Below are positions 1 through 7,396 of a stretch of 64,000 nucleotides of DNA, one piece after another. A program made the translations under genes and the position numbers. Origin of the DNA: an uncultured Sphingomonadales bacterium (GTDB lineage: Bacteria; Pseudomonadota; Alphaproteobacteria; Sphingomonadales; Sphingomonadaceae); NCBI GenBank assembly GCA_903832325.1, contig CAILBC010000030.1:1-64000 (forward strand). The letters run 5' to 3'. The notes under the pieces are model-generated. The model was not told the DNA's origin and made no database searches. It worked only from the letters and a program-made list of their open reading frames with translations. Every line of letters starts with the position of its first letter. The stretch's first letter is position 1.

Positions 1-15
1 AAGCCGGGCGCGTAT

Positions 16-130
16 CCTTCGACAGGCTCAGGATGAGCGGGGTTGGGGGTAGGGGCGAGCTGGCGGCTGATGTCGTCATGCTTCAATCCCGGAAACAAAC
101 ACCCGCTCATGCTGAGCCTGTCGAAGCATG
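16..130. repeat. Inverted pair of dispersed intergenic repeat
   Basis: Two copies of the element TTCGACAGGCTCAGSATGAG face each other: one at 16-41 on the plus strand and one at 102-130 on the minus strand. A second facing pair lies at 41057-41162. The element is common between genes in sphingomonads, as I recall it. Its function is unknown; it may act like a REP/BIME unit. Confidence 0.75.
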
Positions 131-204
131 CGCGCCAACCGCGGTTGACCATACAAGCCCGGGGCGCCGGACGTGATCCCGGCCCCCGACCCTTGCGGGC
201 TTAT

Positions 205-242
205 ACCAACGCGCAGTGAGCCAAGCCCACTGCGCGTTGGTC
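205..242 (-). repeat. Palindromic hairpin element downstream of the CC_3452-like gene
   Basis: Arms ACCAACGCGCAGTG and CACTGCGCGTTGGT pair perfectly over 14 bp. The element directly follows the stop of the minus-strand gene and continues, on that strand, into TATAAGCCCGC. The same linker sequence and nearly the same stem recur at 52570-52610, so this is a member of a dispersed hairpin family and probably also a terminator. Confidence 0.65.
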
Positions 243-569
243 TTACTTCGTCTTGCGTGCGTGCTTGTTGCAATACGCCAGTTCGTCGGCCGACAGCGCC
301 TTGCCTTCGGCGGTGAACGTGGTGACCGTGCCCACGGCCTGGGCCAGCGTGGCGCAGACGCGCTTTGCCACGTCGCCGGCGACGGGGGCATCCATCATGT
401 TGTCGTGGCCCGACCAGACCACTTCGCTTGAAACCAGCTTGCCGGGCGCCGGGGCCTTTTCCAGCACGGCGTGGTAAAAGCCGTCCGCGCTTTGCGCAGC
501 GGCCGGGCTGGTCAGAACGGGTGTGGTCAGCGCCAGCGCGACAGTCAGTACGGCAAGAATGCGTGCCAT
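243..569 (-). CDS. Small exported CC_3452-like protein
   Basis: The 108-residue product starts with a clear Sec signal peptide (hydrophobic residues 5-18, cleavage near the AAAQS at 23-27). The mature part has the layout I associate with the CC_3452 family of small alphaproteobacterial exported proteins: an opening Y-x-A-x-L segment, a central 'VVWSG' strand, one cysteine in 'RVCATL' and a second near the end in 'AYCNKH', with 'GTVTTFTAEGKALS' between them. The two cysteines probably form a disulphide. Function is unknown. It stands alone and is divergent from the TetR gene at 737, with 167 bp between them. Family assignment is by eye. Confidence 0.7.
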   Translation of the reverse strand: MARILAVLTVALALTTPVLTSPAAAQSADGFYHAVLEKAPAPGKLVSSEVVWSGHDNMMDAPVAGDVAKRVCATLAQAVGTVTTFTAEGKALSADELAYCNKHARKTK

Positions 570-646
570 TGGTCAGGTCCTTTGCGTGGGGAGTTGCGAA
601 AAAGCGGCCCCGGCGGGGCTTTGCGAGTCTTGCGTTGCATTATTCT

Positions 647-660
647 GTAATGACTGTTAC
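647..660. promoter_or_regulatory. Possible TetR operator in the divergent 570-736 region
   Basis: GTAATGACTGTTAC is an inverted repeat of GTAA/TTAC with a 6-bp centre, inside an AT-richer patch between the two divergent genes. Placement suits an autoregulatory operator for the TetR gene at 737. There is no other support. Confidence 0.3.
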
Positions 661-736
661 CGTAATGGCCGTTCCGGAATTGGTCAAGCGCTTTTCCGAT
701 CAACGATAGGTTTTTTTTCGTTGGAGTATCTCCCGC

Positions 737-1315
737 ATGGCGCGTCCGCGCAGTTTCGATGCAGAGGCTTTTCTGGACCGTTCGCTCGACGTGTTCTGGC
801 GGCGGGGTTTTGCCGCGACTTCGATGGCGGACATCTATGAAGCGACCGGCCTGGGCGCGAGCAGCATCTATGCCTTTGTAAAGGACAAGAATGACCTCTT
901 TCGCCGGGTTTTTCAGCGTTATGGCGAAGGGTTTCGCAGCACCATTCCCACCGATGTTACCGGTGCGGCGGCGATCGATCGGTGGATGCGCGGTTTTGCC
1001 GAAGGGCTTGCCAACGATCCCGATCGCAAGGGCTGCCTGATCTGCAACACGATCATGGAACGCTTTGCCCACAGCACCGAAACGCTCGATATGGCGCAGC
1101 ATTTCGTCGAAGAGGTGCGCGGCTGGTTTCGCCTGCAAATCGAACAGGGGCAGCAGGCCGGCGAATTCCGCGCCGATGCCGATCCCGCCGCCGCTGCCAA
1201 CACGCTGATTGCCATGGTACTGGGGCTGATGGCGCTGGCACGATCCCACGCCAGCCGCGAAACGCTGCAACAAGTCGCCGGCAGCGCCACCACCGCGCTG
1301 TTTGCGCGGCCCTAA
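737..1315 (+). CDS. TetR/AcrR-family transcriptional regulator
   Basis: The product has 192 residues. The N-terminal helix-turn-helix is typical: 'AFLDRSLDVFWRRGFAATS' leads into 'MADIYEATGLGASSIYAF' and the 'VKDKNDLFRRV' helix that closes TetR DNA-binding domains (residues 8-55). The ligand domain carries 'KGCLICNTIMERF' around residue 96, a cysteine-containing segment seen in the AcrR subgroup whose members often sense reactive or xenobiotic compounds. It is convergent with the aminotransferase gene; the two stop codons are only 13 bp apart and lie in a duplicated 16-bp block. The likely target is its own promoter and the divergent small gene at 569. The ligand cannot be told from the sequence. 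Confidence 0.88.
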   Translation: MARPRSFDAEAFLDRSLDVFWRRGFAATSMADIYEATGLGASSIYAFVKDKNDLFRRVFQRYGEGFRSTIPTDVTGAAAIDRWMRGFAEGLANDPDRKGCLICNTIMERFAHSTETLDMAQHFVEEVRGWFRLQIEQGQQAGEFRADADPAAAANTLIAMVLGLMALARSHASRETLQQVAGSATTALFARP

Positions 1316-1335
1316 TCCAGCGCGGCCCTAATCCA
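1304..1335. repeat. 16-bp tandem duplication spanning two stop codons
   Basis: GCGCGGCCCTAATCCA occurs twice without a gap (1304-1319, 1320-1335). The first copy holds the TAA of the TetR gene; the second holds the complement of the TAG of the minus-strand aminotransferase. A slippage duplication at this convergent junction would leave both reading frames intact. Confidence 0.85.
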
Positions 1336-2710
1336 GCGCTGCAAGAGCGCCTGCACTGGCATCCAGCGCGGCGGCAATCGTGTCGACAATCCGGTCGATT
1401 TCGGCGTGGGTGATCACCAGCGGGGGGCTCATCACGATCGAATCGCGGATGGCGCGCACCATCAGGCCGCGCGCGATGCAGGCATCGCGCACGATTGGCC
1501 CGGCCTGGCCGCCTTTTCCATGGCGACGGTTGGTGCCCTTTTCGGCGACGATTTCGACCGCGCCGATCAGACCCAGCGAACGCGCCTCGCCCACCAGCGG
1601 ATGTGCCGCCAGCCGTTGCAGCGCCTGCGCAAGATAGGGGCCGGTGTCTTCGCGGGTGCGCTCCACCAGGCCTTCATCCTCGATGATCTGGATATTGCGC
1701 AACGCCACCGCGGCCGACACCGGATGGCCTGAATAGGTATAGCCATGGACGAAATCCTCGCCCGAGGCGCGCAATGTCTCGACGATTTCGTGCGACACGC
1801 CCGTGGCCGAGATCGGCAGATATCCCGATGACAGGCCCTTGGCCATCGATACGATATCGGGGCTGATGCCATAGTGCTGAAACCCGAACCATTCGCCCAG
1901 CCGGCCAAACCCGCAGATAACTTCGTCCGAAACCAGCAGGATGCCGTATTTGCGGCAGATCGCCTCGACCTTTTTCCAGTAACCCGGCGGCGGGATGATC
2001 ACGCCGCCCGCGCCCTGTACCGGTTCGCCAATGAAGGCGGCGACATTTTCCGGCCCAACCCCGAGGATGCGCTGTTCGATGGCATCGGCCGCGCGCGCGG
2101 CAAAGGCGTGGGGGTCTTCGCCAAACGCCTCACCGAAATGATAGGGCTGCATCACGTGTTCGATGCCCGGAATCGGCAGCCCGCCCTGAACATGCATGTA
2201 ATCCATCCCGCCCAGGCTGGCCGAGGCGACTGTCGATCCGTGATAGGCGTTGTGCCGGCTGATAAAGATCGATCGCTGCGGCTGGCCCTTCATCGTCCAG
2301 TATGTGCGCACCAGGCGAAACACCGTGTCGTTCGATTCCGACCCGCTGTTGTTGAAAAACACGTGTTGCAGATTGCCGCCCAGCAGCCCGGCGATCCTGG
2401 CCGCCAGTTCGATCGGCGGCACCGTCGCGGTGCGGAAAAACGTGTTGTAATACGGCAGCTCTTCCATCTGGCGCGCCGCCACTTCAACCAGTTCGGGCCG
2501 GCCATAACCGACATTGACGCACCACAGCCCGGCCATGCCGTCCAGAATGGCATGGCCATCGCCGTCATAAACGGTCGATCCCTTGGCATGGGTGATGATC
2601 CGGCTGCCGCCCAGTTCGACCTGCAGGCCATAGCTGGATTGCGCGGGCAGGTGGTGCGCGACATCGAGCTGGCGCAGCGCCGGAATGTCGTGATTGCGGA
2701 CAGTGACCAT
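1328..2710 (-). CDS. Class III PLP-dependent aminotransferase
   Basis: The 460-residue length is normal for omega-aminotransferases of the taurine/putrescine/beta-alanine:pyruvate type. Visible motifs are the substrate/PLP phosphate region 'NNSGSESNDTVFRLVR', the PLP-ring stacking 'HNAYHGSTVASASLGG', the PLP-nitrogen aspartate in 'LVSDEVICGFGRLGEWFG', and the Schiff-base lysine in 'SMAKGLSSGYLPISA'. The late arginine expected for the alpha-carboxylate switch cannot be placed by eye. It should move an amino group from an amine or omega-amino acid to pyruvate or 2-oxoglutarate. The gene is divergent from the GntR regulator at 3003, which probably controls it. Exact substrate unknown. Confidence 0.9.
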   Translation of the reverse strand: MVTVRNHDIPALRQLDVAHHLPAQSSYGLQVELGGSRIITHAKGSTVYDGDGHAILDGMAGLWCVNVGYGRPELVEVAARQMEELPYYNTFFRTATVPPIELAARIAGLLGGNLQHVFFNNSGSESNDTVFRLVRTYWTMKGQPQRSIFISRHNAYHGSTVASASLGGMDYMHVQGGLPIPGIEHVMQPYHFGEAFGEDPHAFAARAADAIEQRILGVGPENVAAFIGEPVQGAGGVIIPPPGYWKKVEAICRKYGILLVSDEVICGFGRLGEWFGFQHYGISPDIVSMAKGLSSGYLPISATGVSHEIVETLRASGEDFVHGYTYSGHPVSAAVALRNIQIIEDEGLVERTREDTGPYLAQALQRLAAHPLVGEARSLGLIGAVEIVAEKGTNRRHGKGGQAGPIVRDACIARGLMVRAIRDSIVMSPPLVITHAEIDRIVDTIAAALDASAGALAALD

Positions 2711-3002
2711 CGATCTCTTTCACGAAACAGGCCCGGGCACGTCGCTTGTCGGGCAAACTAAGATCACAGATACCCCGCGCAGAACGGCCCGTCAATCTGG
2801 CGAGGCCCCGCCGGGTGCACCCTTTTTGGCCGAAACACTGACAAAAATCCCTGTTTTTCAATCTCTATCTGTTGTTTCAGCAAAAAGGGTGGCATTCCCG
2901 CTTTGCAAAAGCGATGCGATCGCAACACTGTCGATACCGGCGCTGAATTGGCACTCTGGTGTGCCGGCAGCGCCCGATCGCAGGCGAAGGACAGGCAGAA
3001 GG
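2711..3002. promoter_or_regulatory. Divergent promoter region, aminotransferase / GntR
   Basis: This 292-bp gap contains two A/T-tract patches around 2825-2895. On the minus strand, TGCCACCCTTTTTG (2881-2894) lies 19 bp upstream of TTGAAA (2856-2861). This matches the upstream element plus -35 layout seen before the three TonB receptor genes at 44-50 kb, but the -10 is poor. No palindromic GntR site (TGGT-N-ACCA type) was obvious. Confidence 0.35.
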
Positions 3003-3710
3003 ATGAGAGCACTGCTGAGCGTCGATCCCGATCTGGGCGACCATCCGGACAGCGCAGAGATCGGCGACGGGACTGCCTCGCTGCGCCAGCAGGTGTACGA
3101 AGATTTGCGTTTCCGGCTGATCACCGGGCGCATCGCACCGGGGGTGGGCATTTCGACACGCGGGCTGGCGCAGGAAATGGGCGTCAGCCAGATGCCGGTG
3201 CGTGATGCGCTCAGCCGGATCGCCGCCGAAGGCGCGGTGGAGATCCGGTCAAAACGCGCGGTGATGGTGCCGCGCATGACGCCCGCCCGGTTTGACGAAA
3301 TCATGCGCCTGCGCCGGGTGCTCGAACCGATGGTCGCGGGCGCCGCGTTGCCGCATATCACTGCCGATGTGTTGCGCCAGATCCGCGCCGCCGACGAAGC
3401 GACCGATGCCGCGCTCGCCGGGGGCGATGTGCGCGCCTATATGGATTCAAACCACCGCTTTCATGCGCTGATCTATGCTGCGGCCAGGCTGCCGCTGGCG
3501 TTGCGCATGATCGAAAGCCTGTGGATGCAGTTTGGTCCGTTCATGCGCGTGGTCTATGGCCGCTATGGCACCGCCAATCTGGTCGATCAGCATCGTGAGG
3601 CGATTGCCGCGATCGTTGCCGGCAATCGCGAGGCACTGGCCGCCGCAATCGCCGCCGATATCGGCGATTGCGCCGATCTGATGCAGGATTGGGAACGCCT
3701 CTCGCTTTAG
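3003..3710 (+). CDS. GntR-family regulator (FadR/FCD subfamily)
   Basis: The product has 235 residues. The start is placed at ATG 3003, preceded by AGAAGG; the frame is open further upstream but that part has no domain. The winged helix runs through residues 23-90: 'LRQQVYEDLRFRLITGRIAP', 'LAQEMGVSQMPVRDALSRI', 'AAEGAVEIRSKRAVMV'. The all-helical FCD ligand domain follows, with 'DSNHRFHALIYAAA' and 'QHREAIAAIVAGNREA' carrying the histidines that normally bind a metal and a carboxylic acid effector. Such regulators usually repress a neighbouring catabolic gene, here most likely the divergent aminotransferase; the acylase gene at 3794 follows on the same strand. Confidence 0.88.
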   Translation: MRALLSVDPDLGDHPDSAEIGDGTASLRQQVYEDLRFRLITGRIAPGVGISTRGLAQEMGVSQMPVRDALSRIAAEGAVEIRSKRAVMVPRMTPARFDEIMRLRRVLEPMVAGAALPHITADVLRQIRAADEATDAALAGGDVRAYMDSNHRFHALIYAAARLPLALRMIESLWMQFGPFMRVVYGRYGTANLVDQHREAIAAIVAGNREALAAAIAADIGDCADLMQDWERLSL

Positions 3711-3793
3711 CTTTGCGCTGTGATCACATCGCGGATCGGGCTTGCCAGCCGTGCCGGCGCGGCGCAGTCTGCGCGGCAAAAGACGCGAAGGGG

Positions 3794-6352
3794 ATGGCGA
3801 TGATCGGACGCAACAGAATGGCGCCGGGCAGGGCAGCAAGGGGTGGCGGGCTGGTGGCCACGCTGGCCGTGGCACTGGCGATACCGGCCCTGGCAACACC
3901 GGTACTGGCCGATCCTGCGCCGGTTCCCGAACACAAAGCCTTGCCTGGCCTGTCCGCGCCGGCGCAGATCACCATCGATCACTGGGGCATTGCGCATATC
4001 CGCGCGGGCAATATTCACGATGCGTTCTTTGTCCAGGGGTGGAACGCCGCGCGCGACCGGCTGTGGCAGATCGATCTGTGGCGCAAACGTGGGCTGGGGC
4101 GCCTCGCCGCCAGTTTCGGCCCGGCCTATGTCGCGCAGGACCGTGCCAGCCGGCTGCTGCTCTATCGCGGTGACATGGCGGCCGAATGGGCCAGCTATCC
4201 CGCTGGTGCACGCGCCGAAACCGAGGCTTTTGTTTCCGGAATCAACGCCTATGTTGCGCAAGTCGCCGCCGGCACGCAGCCACTGCCGCGCGAATTCGCG
4301 ATTACCGGCACCAGCCCCGAACGCTGGAGCACCGACGATGTCGTGCGCATCCGCAGCCACGCGTTGGTCGGCAATGTGGCCGACGAGGTCGAACGTGCGC
4401 AGCTGGTGTGCCGCACCGGCACCAGGTTCCTGGCCCTGCATCGGCGGATCGAACCGGCGCATGAGGTAACGGTGCCCGCCGGGCTCGACCCGTGCAGCAT
4501 TCCCGCCGATGTGCTGGGCGACTATCTGCTGGGTACCAGGGGCGTCACGTTTGCCGGACCGGGGATGGCCAACGCCGGCATTCCCGACACCGTGTTGGCC
4601 GAAACCGGGGACCGCGCCGCCAGCCAGGAAGGATCGAACAACTGGGCGATCGATGCGGCGCATTCGGCCACCGGGCGGCCAATCGTCGCCAACGATCCGC
4701 ACCGTGCGCACGGCGTGCCCAGCTTGCGCTATCTGGTCGATATGGCCGCGCCCGGGTTGCACATCGCCGGCGCCGGCGAACCGTCGCTGCCCGGGGTCAG
4801 TTTCGGCCACAATGATACCGTGGCCTGGGGCCTGACGATCTTTCCCGCCGATCAGGAAGATCTTTACGTCTATACTTTGAGCGCCGACCATCCCGGCGCC
4901 TACCTCATCAACGGGCAATGGGAAAAATTCCATATCGAGCGCGAAAGCGTGACCGTGCGCGGCGGTGCGCCGCAAGCGATCGAACTGGCCTATACCCGCC
5001 ACGGCCCGGTCATCCACACCGACGACAAACATGCCTTTGCCCTGCGCACGGTGTGGACCGAACCGGGAGGCGCGGGCTATTTCAACGCCGCCTGGCTCTA
5101 TCGTGCAACCACCTGGGCCGATTTCACGCAAGCGCACAACCATTGGTCGGCCCCGCCGCTCAATCTGGTCTATGCCGACACGCACGGCGACATCGGCTGG
5201 CGCCCGTCAGCGTTCATTCCGCAGCGGCAGGGCTGGGACGGGCTGCTGCCGGTGCCGGGCGATGGCCGCTATGAATGGCGCGGCATGATCCCGGGCACCG
5301 ATCTGCCGGCCATCCGCAACCCGGCGCGCGGCTTTGTCGCCACCGCCAACGCCATGAACCTGCCGCCCGACTGGAACAGCGAACGCCGCCCGATCAGCTT
5401 TGTCTGGTCCGACCCGTCGCGCATCGACGAGATCGAGGCGCGGCTGTCGGCCAAACCGAAACTGACGCTGGATGACATGACCGCGCTGCAGACCGACACG
5501 ACCAGCCGGCTGGCGCTGCACGCGCTGGACTCGTTCGGCTGGCTTTATTCCGAAGACAGCGAGGCGATAACGGCGCAGATCGCGGCCGGCTTTGGCCCGA
5601 ACGAGCGCCCGGCAACCACGTCGTCGGGCGATCCGTCGGGGCCGCTGGCCAAACTGTACCCCGATGATCGCGATGCCATCCGCGCGCTGGCCTGGCTGAA
5701 AGGCTGGGACGGCAACGAACGCGCCGACAGCAGCCAGGCGGCGCTGGCGGAAATCCTGCTGGTCTCCCATCTGGGTGATAAAGTCGCCGGCTCGATCGGC
5801 GGTGAACGCGACGCGTTGAAGCTGTTGGCGGGATCGTCCATCAGGTCGATGATCGACTGGCTGGCGCGCGATGATGGCCGGCTCCCGCCCGGATCGCGGC
5901 GCATCGCGCTGGTCAGCGCGCTGGCCGCCGCCTGGCGCGATGCGGTGGAACGGCTGGGCCCCGATCCGGCGAAGTGGGCCTGGGGCGATCTGCACCTGGC
6001 GCAATGGTCCCCCGCGATCACCCCGCGCGTGCCCGCTACAGACCGCGACCGGTGGACTGTCGGCCCGCTGGGCGTGGGCGGATCGGGCAGCACCCCGATG
6101 GCCACGTGGGACGGGCGCAACGCCTATGGCGTGGCGGGCGGCGCCTCGGTGCGGCTGGTAATGGATGTCGGCGCCTGGGACAATTCGCGCGTGATCAACG
6201 CCCCGGGCCAGTCGGGCGATCCGGCCAGCGCGCATTATCGCGATCTGTTTCCGCTATGGGCGGCCGGGCGCTATGTGCCCTTCGTATACAGCGACGCGGC
6301 GGTCGCCGCCGCCGCCGAACGCGTGATCGCGCTGGACCCGGCGCAACCCTGA
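3794..6352 (+). CDS. Exported penicillin acylase-type (S45) Ntn hydrolase
   Basis: The 852-residue precursor starts at ATG 3794 after GAAGGGG. It has a signal peptide (residues 1-40, ending 'ATPVLADPAP'), an alpha chain with the family's 'DHWGIAHIRAGNIHDAFFVQGW', and a spacer. Autocleavage should expose Ser281 in 'EGSNNWAI', the N-terminal nucleophile of the beta chain; 'NDPHRAHGVPS' and 'SFGHNDTVAWGLT' follow, as is typical. Members hydrolyse the amide bond of N-acyl compounds: beta-lactams, N-acyl homoserine lactones or N-acyl amino acids. Periplasmic location is inferred. The gene lies 83 bp after the GntR gene and ends 60 bp before a convergent gene. The acyl substrate cannot be predicted; quorum-signal cleavage is possible but not shown. 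Confidence 0.92.
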   Translation: MAMIGRNRMAPGRAARGGGLVATLAVALAIPALATPVLADPAPVPEHKALPGLSAPAQITIDHWGIAHIRAGNIHDAFFVQGWNAARDRLWQIDLWRKRGLGRLAASFGPAYVAQDRASRLLLYRGDMAAEWASYPAGARAETEAFVSGINAYVAQVAAGTQPLPREFAITGTSPERWSTDDVVRIRSHALVGNVADEVERAQLVCRTGTRFLALHRRIEPAHEVTVPAGLDPCSIPADVLGDYLLGTRGVTFAGPGMANAGIPDTVLAETGDRAASQEGSNNWAIDAAHSATGRPIVANDPHRAHGVPSLRYLVDMAAPGLHIAGAGEPSLPGVSFGHNDTVAWGLTIFPADQEDLYVYTLSADHPGAYLINGQWEKFHIERESVTVRGGAPQAIELAYTRHGPVIHTDDKHAFALRTVWTEPGGAGYFNAAWLYRATTWADFTQAHNHWSAPPLNLVYADTHGDIGWRPSAFIPQRQGWDGLLPVPGDGRYEWRGMIPGTDLPAIRNPARGFVATANAMNLPPDWNSERRPISFVWSDPSRIDEIEARLSAKPKLTLDDMTALQTDTTSRLALHALDSFGWLYSEDSEAITAQIAAGFGPNERPATTSSGDPSGPLAKLYPDDRDAIRALAWLKGWDGNERADSSQAALAEILLVSHLGDKVAGSIGGERDALKLLAGSSIRSMIDWLARDDGRLPPGSRRIALVSALAAAWRDAVERLGPDPAKWAWGDLHLAQWSPAITPRVPATDRDRWTVGPLGVGGSGSTPMATWDGRNAYGVAGGASVRLVMDVGAWDNSRVINAPGQSGDPASAHYRDLFPLWAAGRYVPFVYSDAAVAAAAERVIALDPAQP

Positions 6353-6353
6353 A

Positions 6354-6408
6354 CCTCCCCGTGCCGGGCAGGGCTGTCGCATAGTCAGCCCTGCCCCTCA
6401 GGGGGAGG
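6354..6408. terminator. Bidirectional two-storey hairpin between convergent genes
   Basis: The inner stem GGGCAGGGCT / AGCCCTGCCC (6366-6375 with 6387-6396) is a perfect 10 bp with an 11-nt loop. It sits inside an outer stem CCTCCCC / GGGGAGG (6354-6360 with 6402-6408). The element fills the 60-bp gap between the acylase and dioxygenase stop codons. No T-run is present, so it may block transcription by structure or be a repeat element. Confidence 0.6.
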
Positions 6409-6412
6409 CGCT

Positions 6413-7267
6413 TCAGCCGCCGGCGATTATGGGGAATTCATCGTCGGGCAGGGCGTCGCCGGGGCGCAGGCGTTCGGCCAGGTGCGGATAGGGCGGTGAT
6501 GTCGTGCCGCCGCGGTCGGCATAGACCACGTCTTCGCCCATCCAGCGCGTGGAAAAGGCGCGGCGAGCGCCGCCGGTGGTGTTGCCCGGCGCGCCGTGCA
6601 CGGTCATGAAATGGAATGCGATGCAATCGCCCGGCTCCAGATCCCACGACAGGATGCGATAGGCATCGCGATCGGCCGAAATGTCGGGCATTTCCACCAG
6701 ATCGTCGGTCTTGTGGTCATAGGCGGTGCCATCGAACCGGCGCGGGCGGAACAGTTTGCCCCAGGCGTGGCTGCCCGCCACCGATTCCAGGCAGATCGCC
6801 TGCGACACCGGGTCCAGCGGCAACCACAGGCTGACGGTCTGTTGGCCGCTGACGCAATAATAGGGGCTGTCGTGGTGCCAGGGCGTGGGGATGTCTGCGC
6901 CCGCCTCTTTCACCAGCAGGTGTTCGTGAAATATGCGCGCGACGCGCGATTGCATCAACTGGCGCGCGACTTCGGCGGCCGGGCCCTGTTCGACAAAAGC
7001 GCGATATTCCGGGATCTGCGCCCAGTTGCAATAATCGCCGAAAAACCGCGCCCCGCCGCTGGTATAGTTGCGGTGCATCGGGCCGGGCGCGGCCATGTTG
7101 CGCGCGGCACCTTCGCGCAAGGGTTCGATCCAGTCGGCAAACAGCCCGCGCAGCACGACCACGCCATCTTCGCGGAAAGTCTGCACGGTTTCGGGCGAAA
7201 GGCGGCGCGCAGCAGCAGGGCGCGGGGCGTCAGTAACGGTTGGTGTCATGGGTGTTCGGGTTTCCAT
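6413..7267 (-). CDS. Phytanoyl-CoA dioxygenase (PhyH) family protein
   Basis: The product has 284 residues and the double-stranded beta-helix signature of Fe(II)/2-oxoglutarate oxygenases. The HxD pair is in 'TPWHHDSPYYCVSG', the distal histidine in 'FMTVHGAPGNTTGGARRAFS', and the 2OG-binding arginine in the same stretch ('RRAFSTRW'). PhyH-family enzymes hydroxylate small molecules or free acyl compounds, oxidising 2OG to succinate. The start at 7267 is preceded by AACAGG; ATG 7249 is an alternative. It is convergent with the acylase and divergent from the amidohydrolase gene. The substrate is unknown. Confidence 0.88.
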   Translation of the reverse strand: METRTPMTPTVTDAPRPAAARRLSPETVQTFREDGVVVLRGLFADWIEPLREGAARNMAAPGPMHRNYTSGGARFFGDYCNWAQIPEYRAFVEQGPAAEVARQLMQSRVARIFHEHLLVKEAGADIPTPWHHDSPYYCVSGQQTVSLWLPLDPVSQAICLESVAGSHAWGKLFRPRRFDGTAYDHKTDDLVEMPDISADRDAYRILSWDLEPGDCIAFHFMTVHGAPGNTTGGARRAFSTRWMGEDVVYADRGGTTSPPYPHLAERLRPGDALPDDEFPIIAGG

Positions 7268-7396
7268 TGGCCTGTTTCTGCCACCAAACCACCGCAGCCC
7301 CCCTTATGCCAAGCACAAAATCGCCTTGTTGCGGCATGCGCTTGCCTGCGCCCCATGGCTGCGCCATGGTACCGCAAAATTCGCAAGGGGAGGGCA

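Noticed and set aside
3794..6352. Calling the acylase a quorum-quenching AHL acylase
   Set aside because: The S45 family signature alone does not fix the acyl or leaving group, and no AHL synthase or LuxR gene is in the window.
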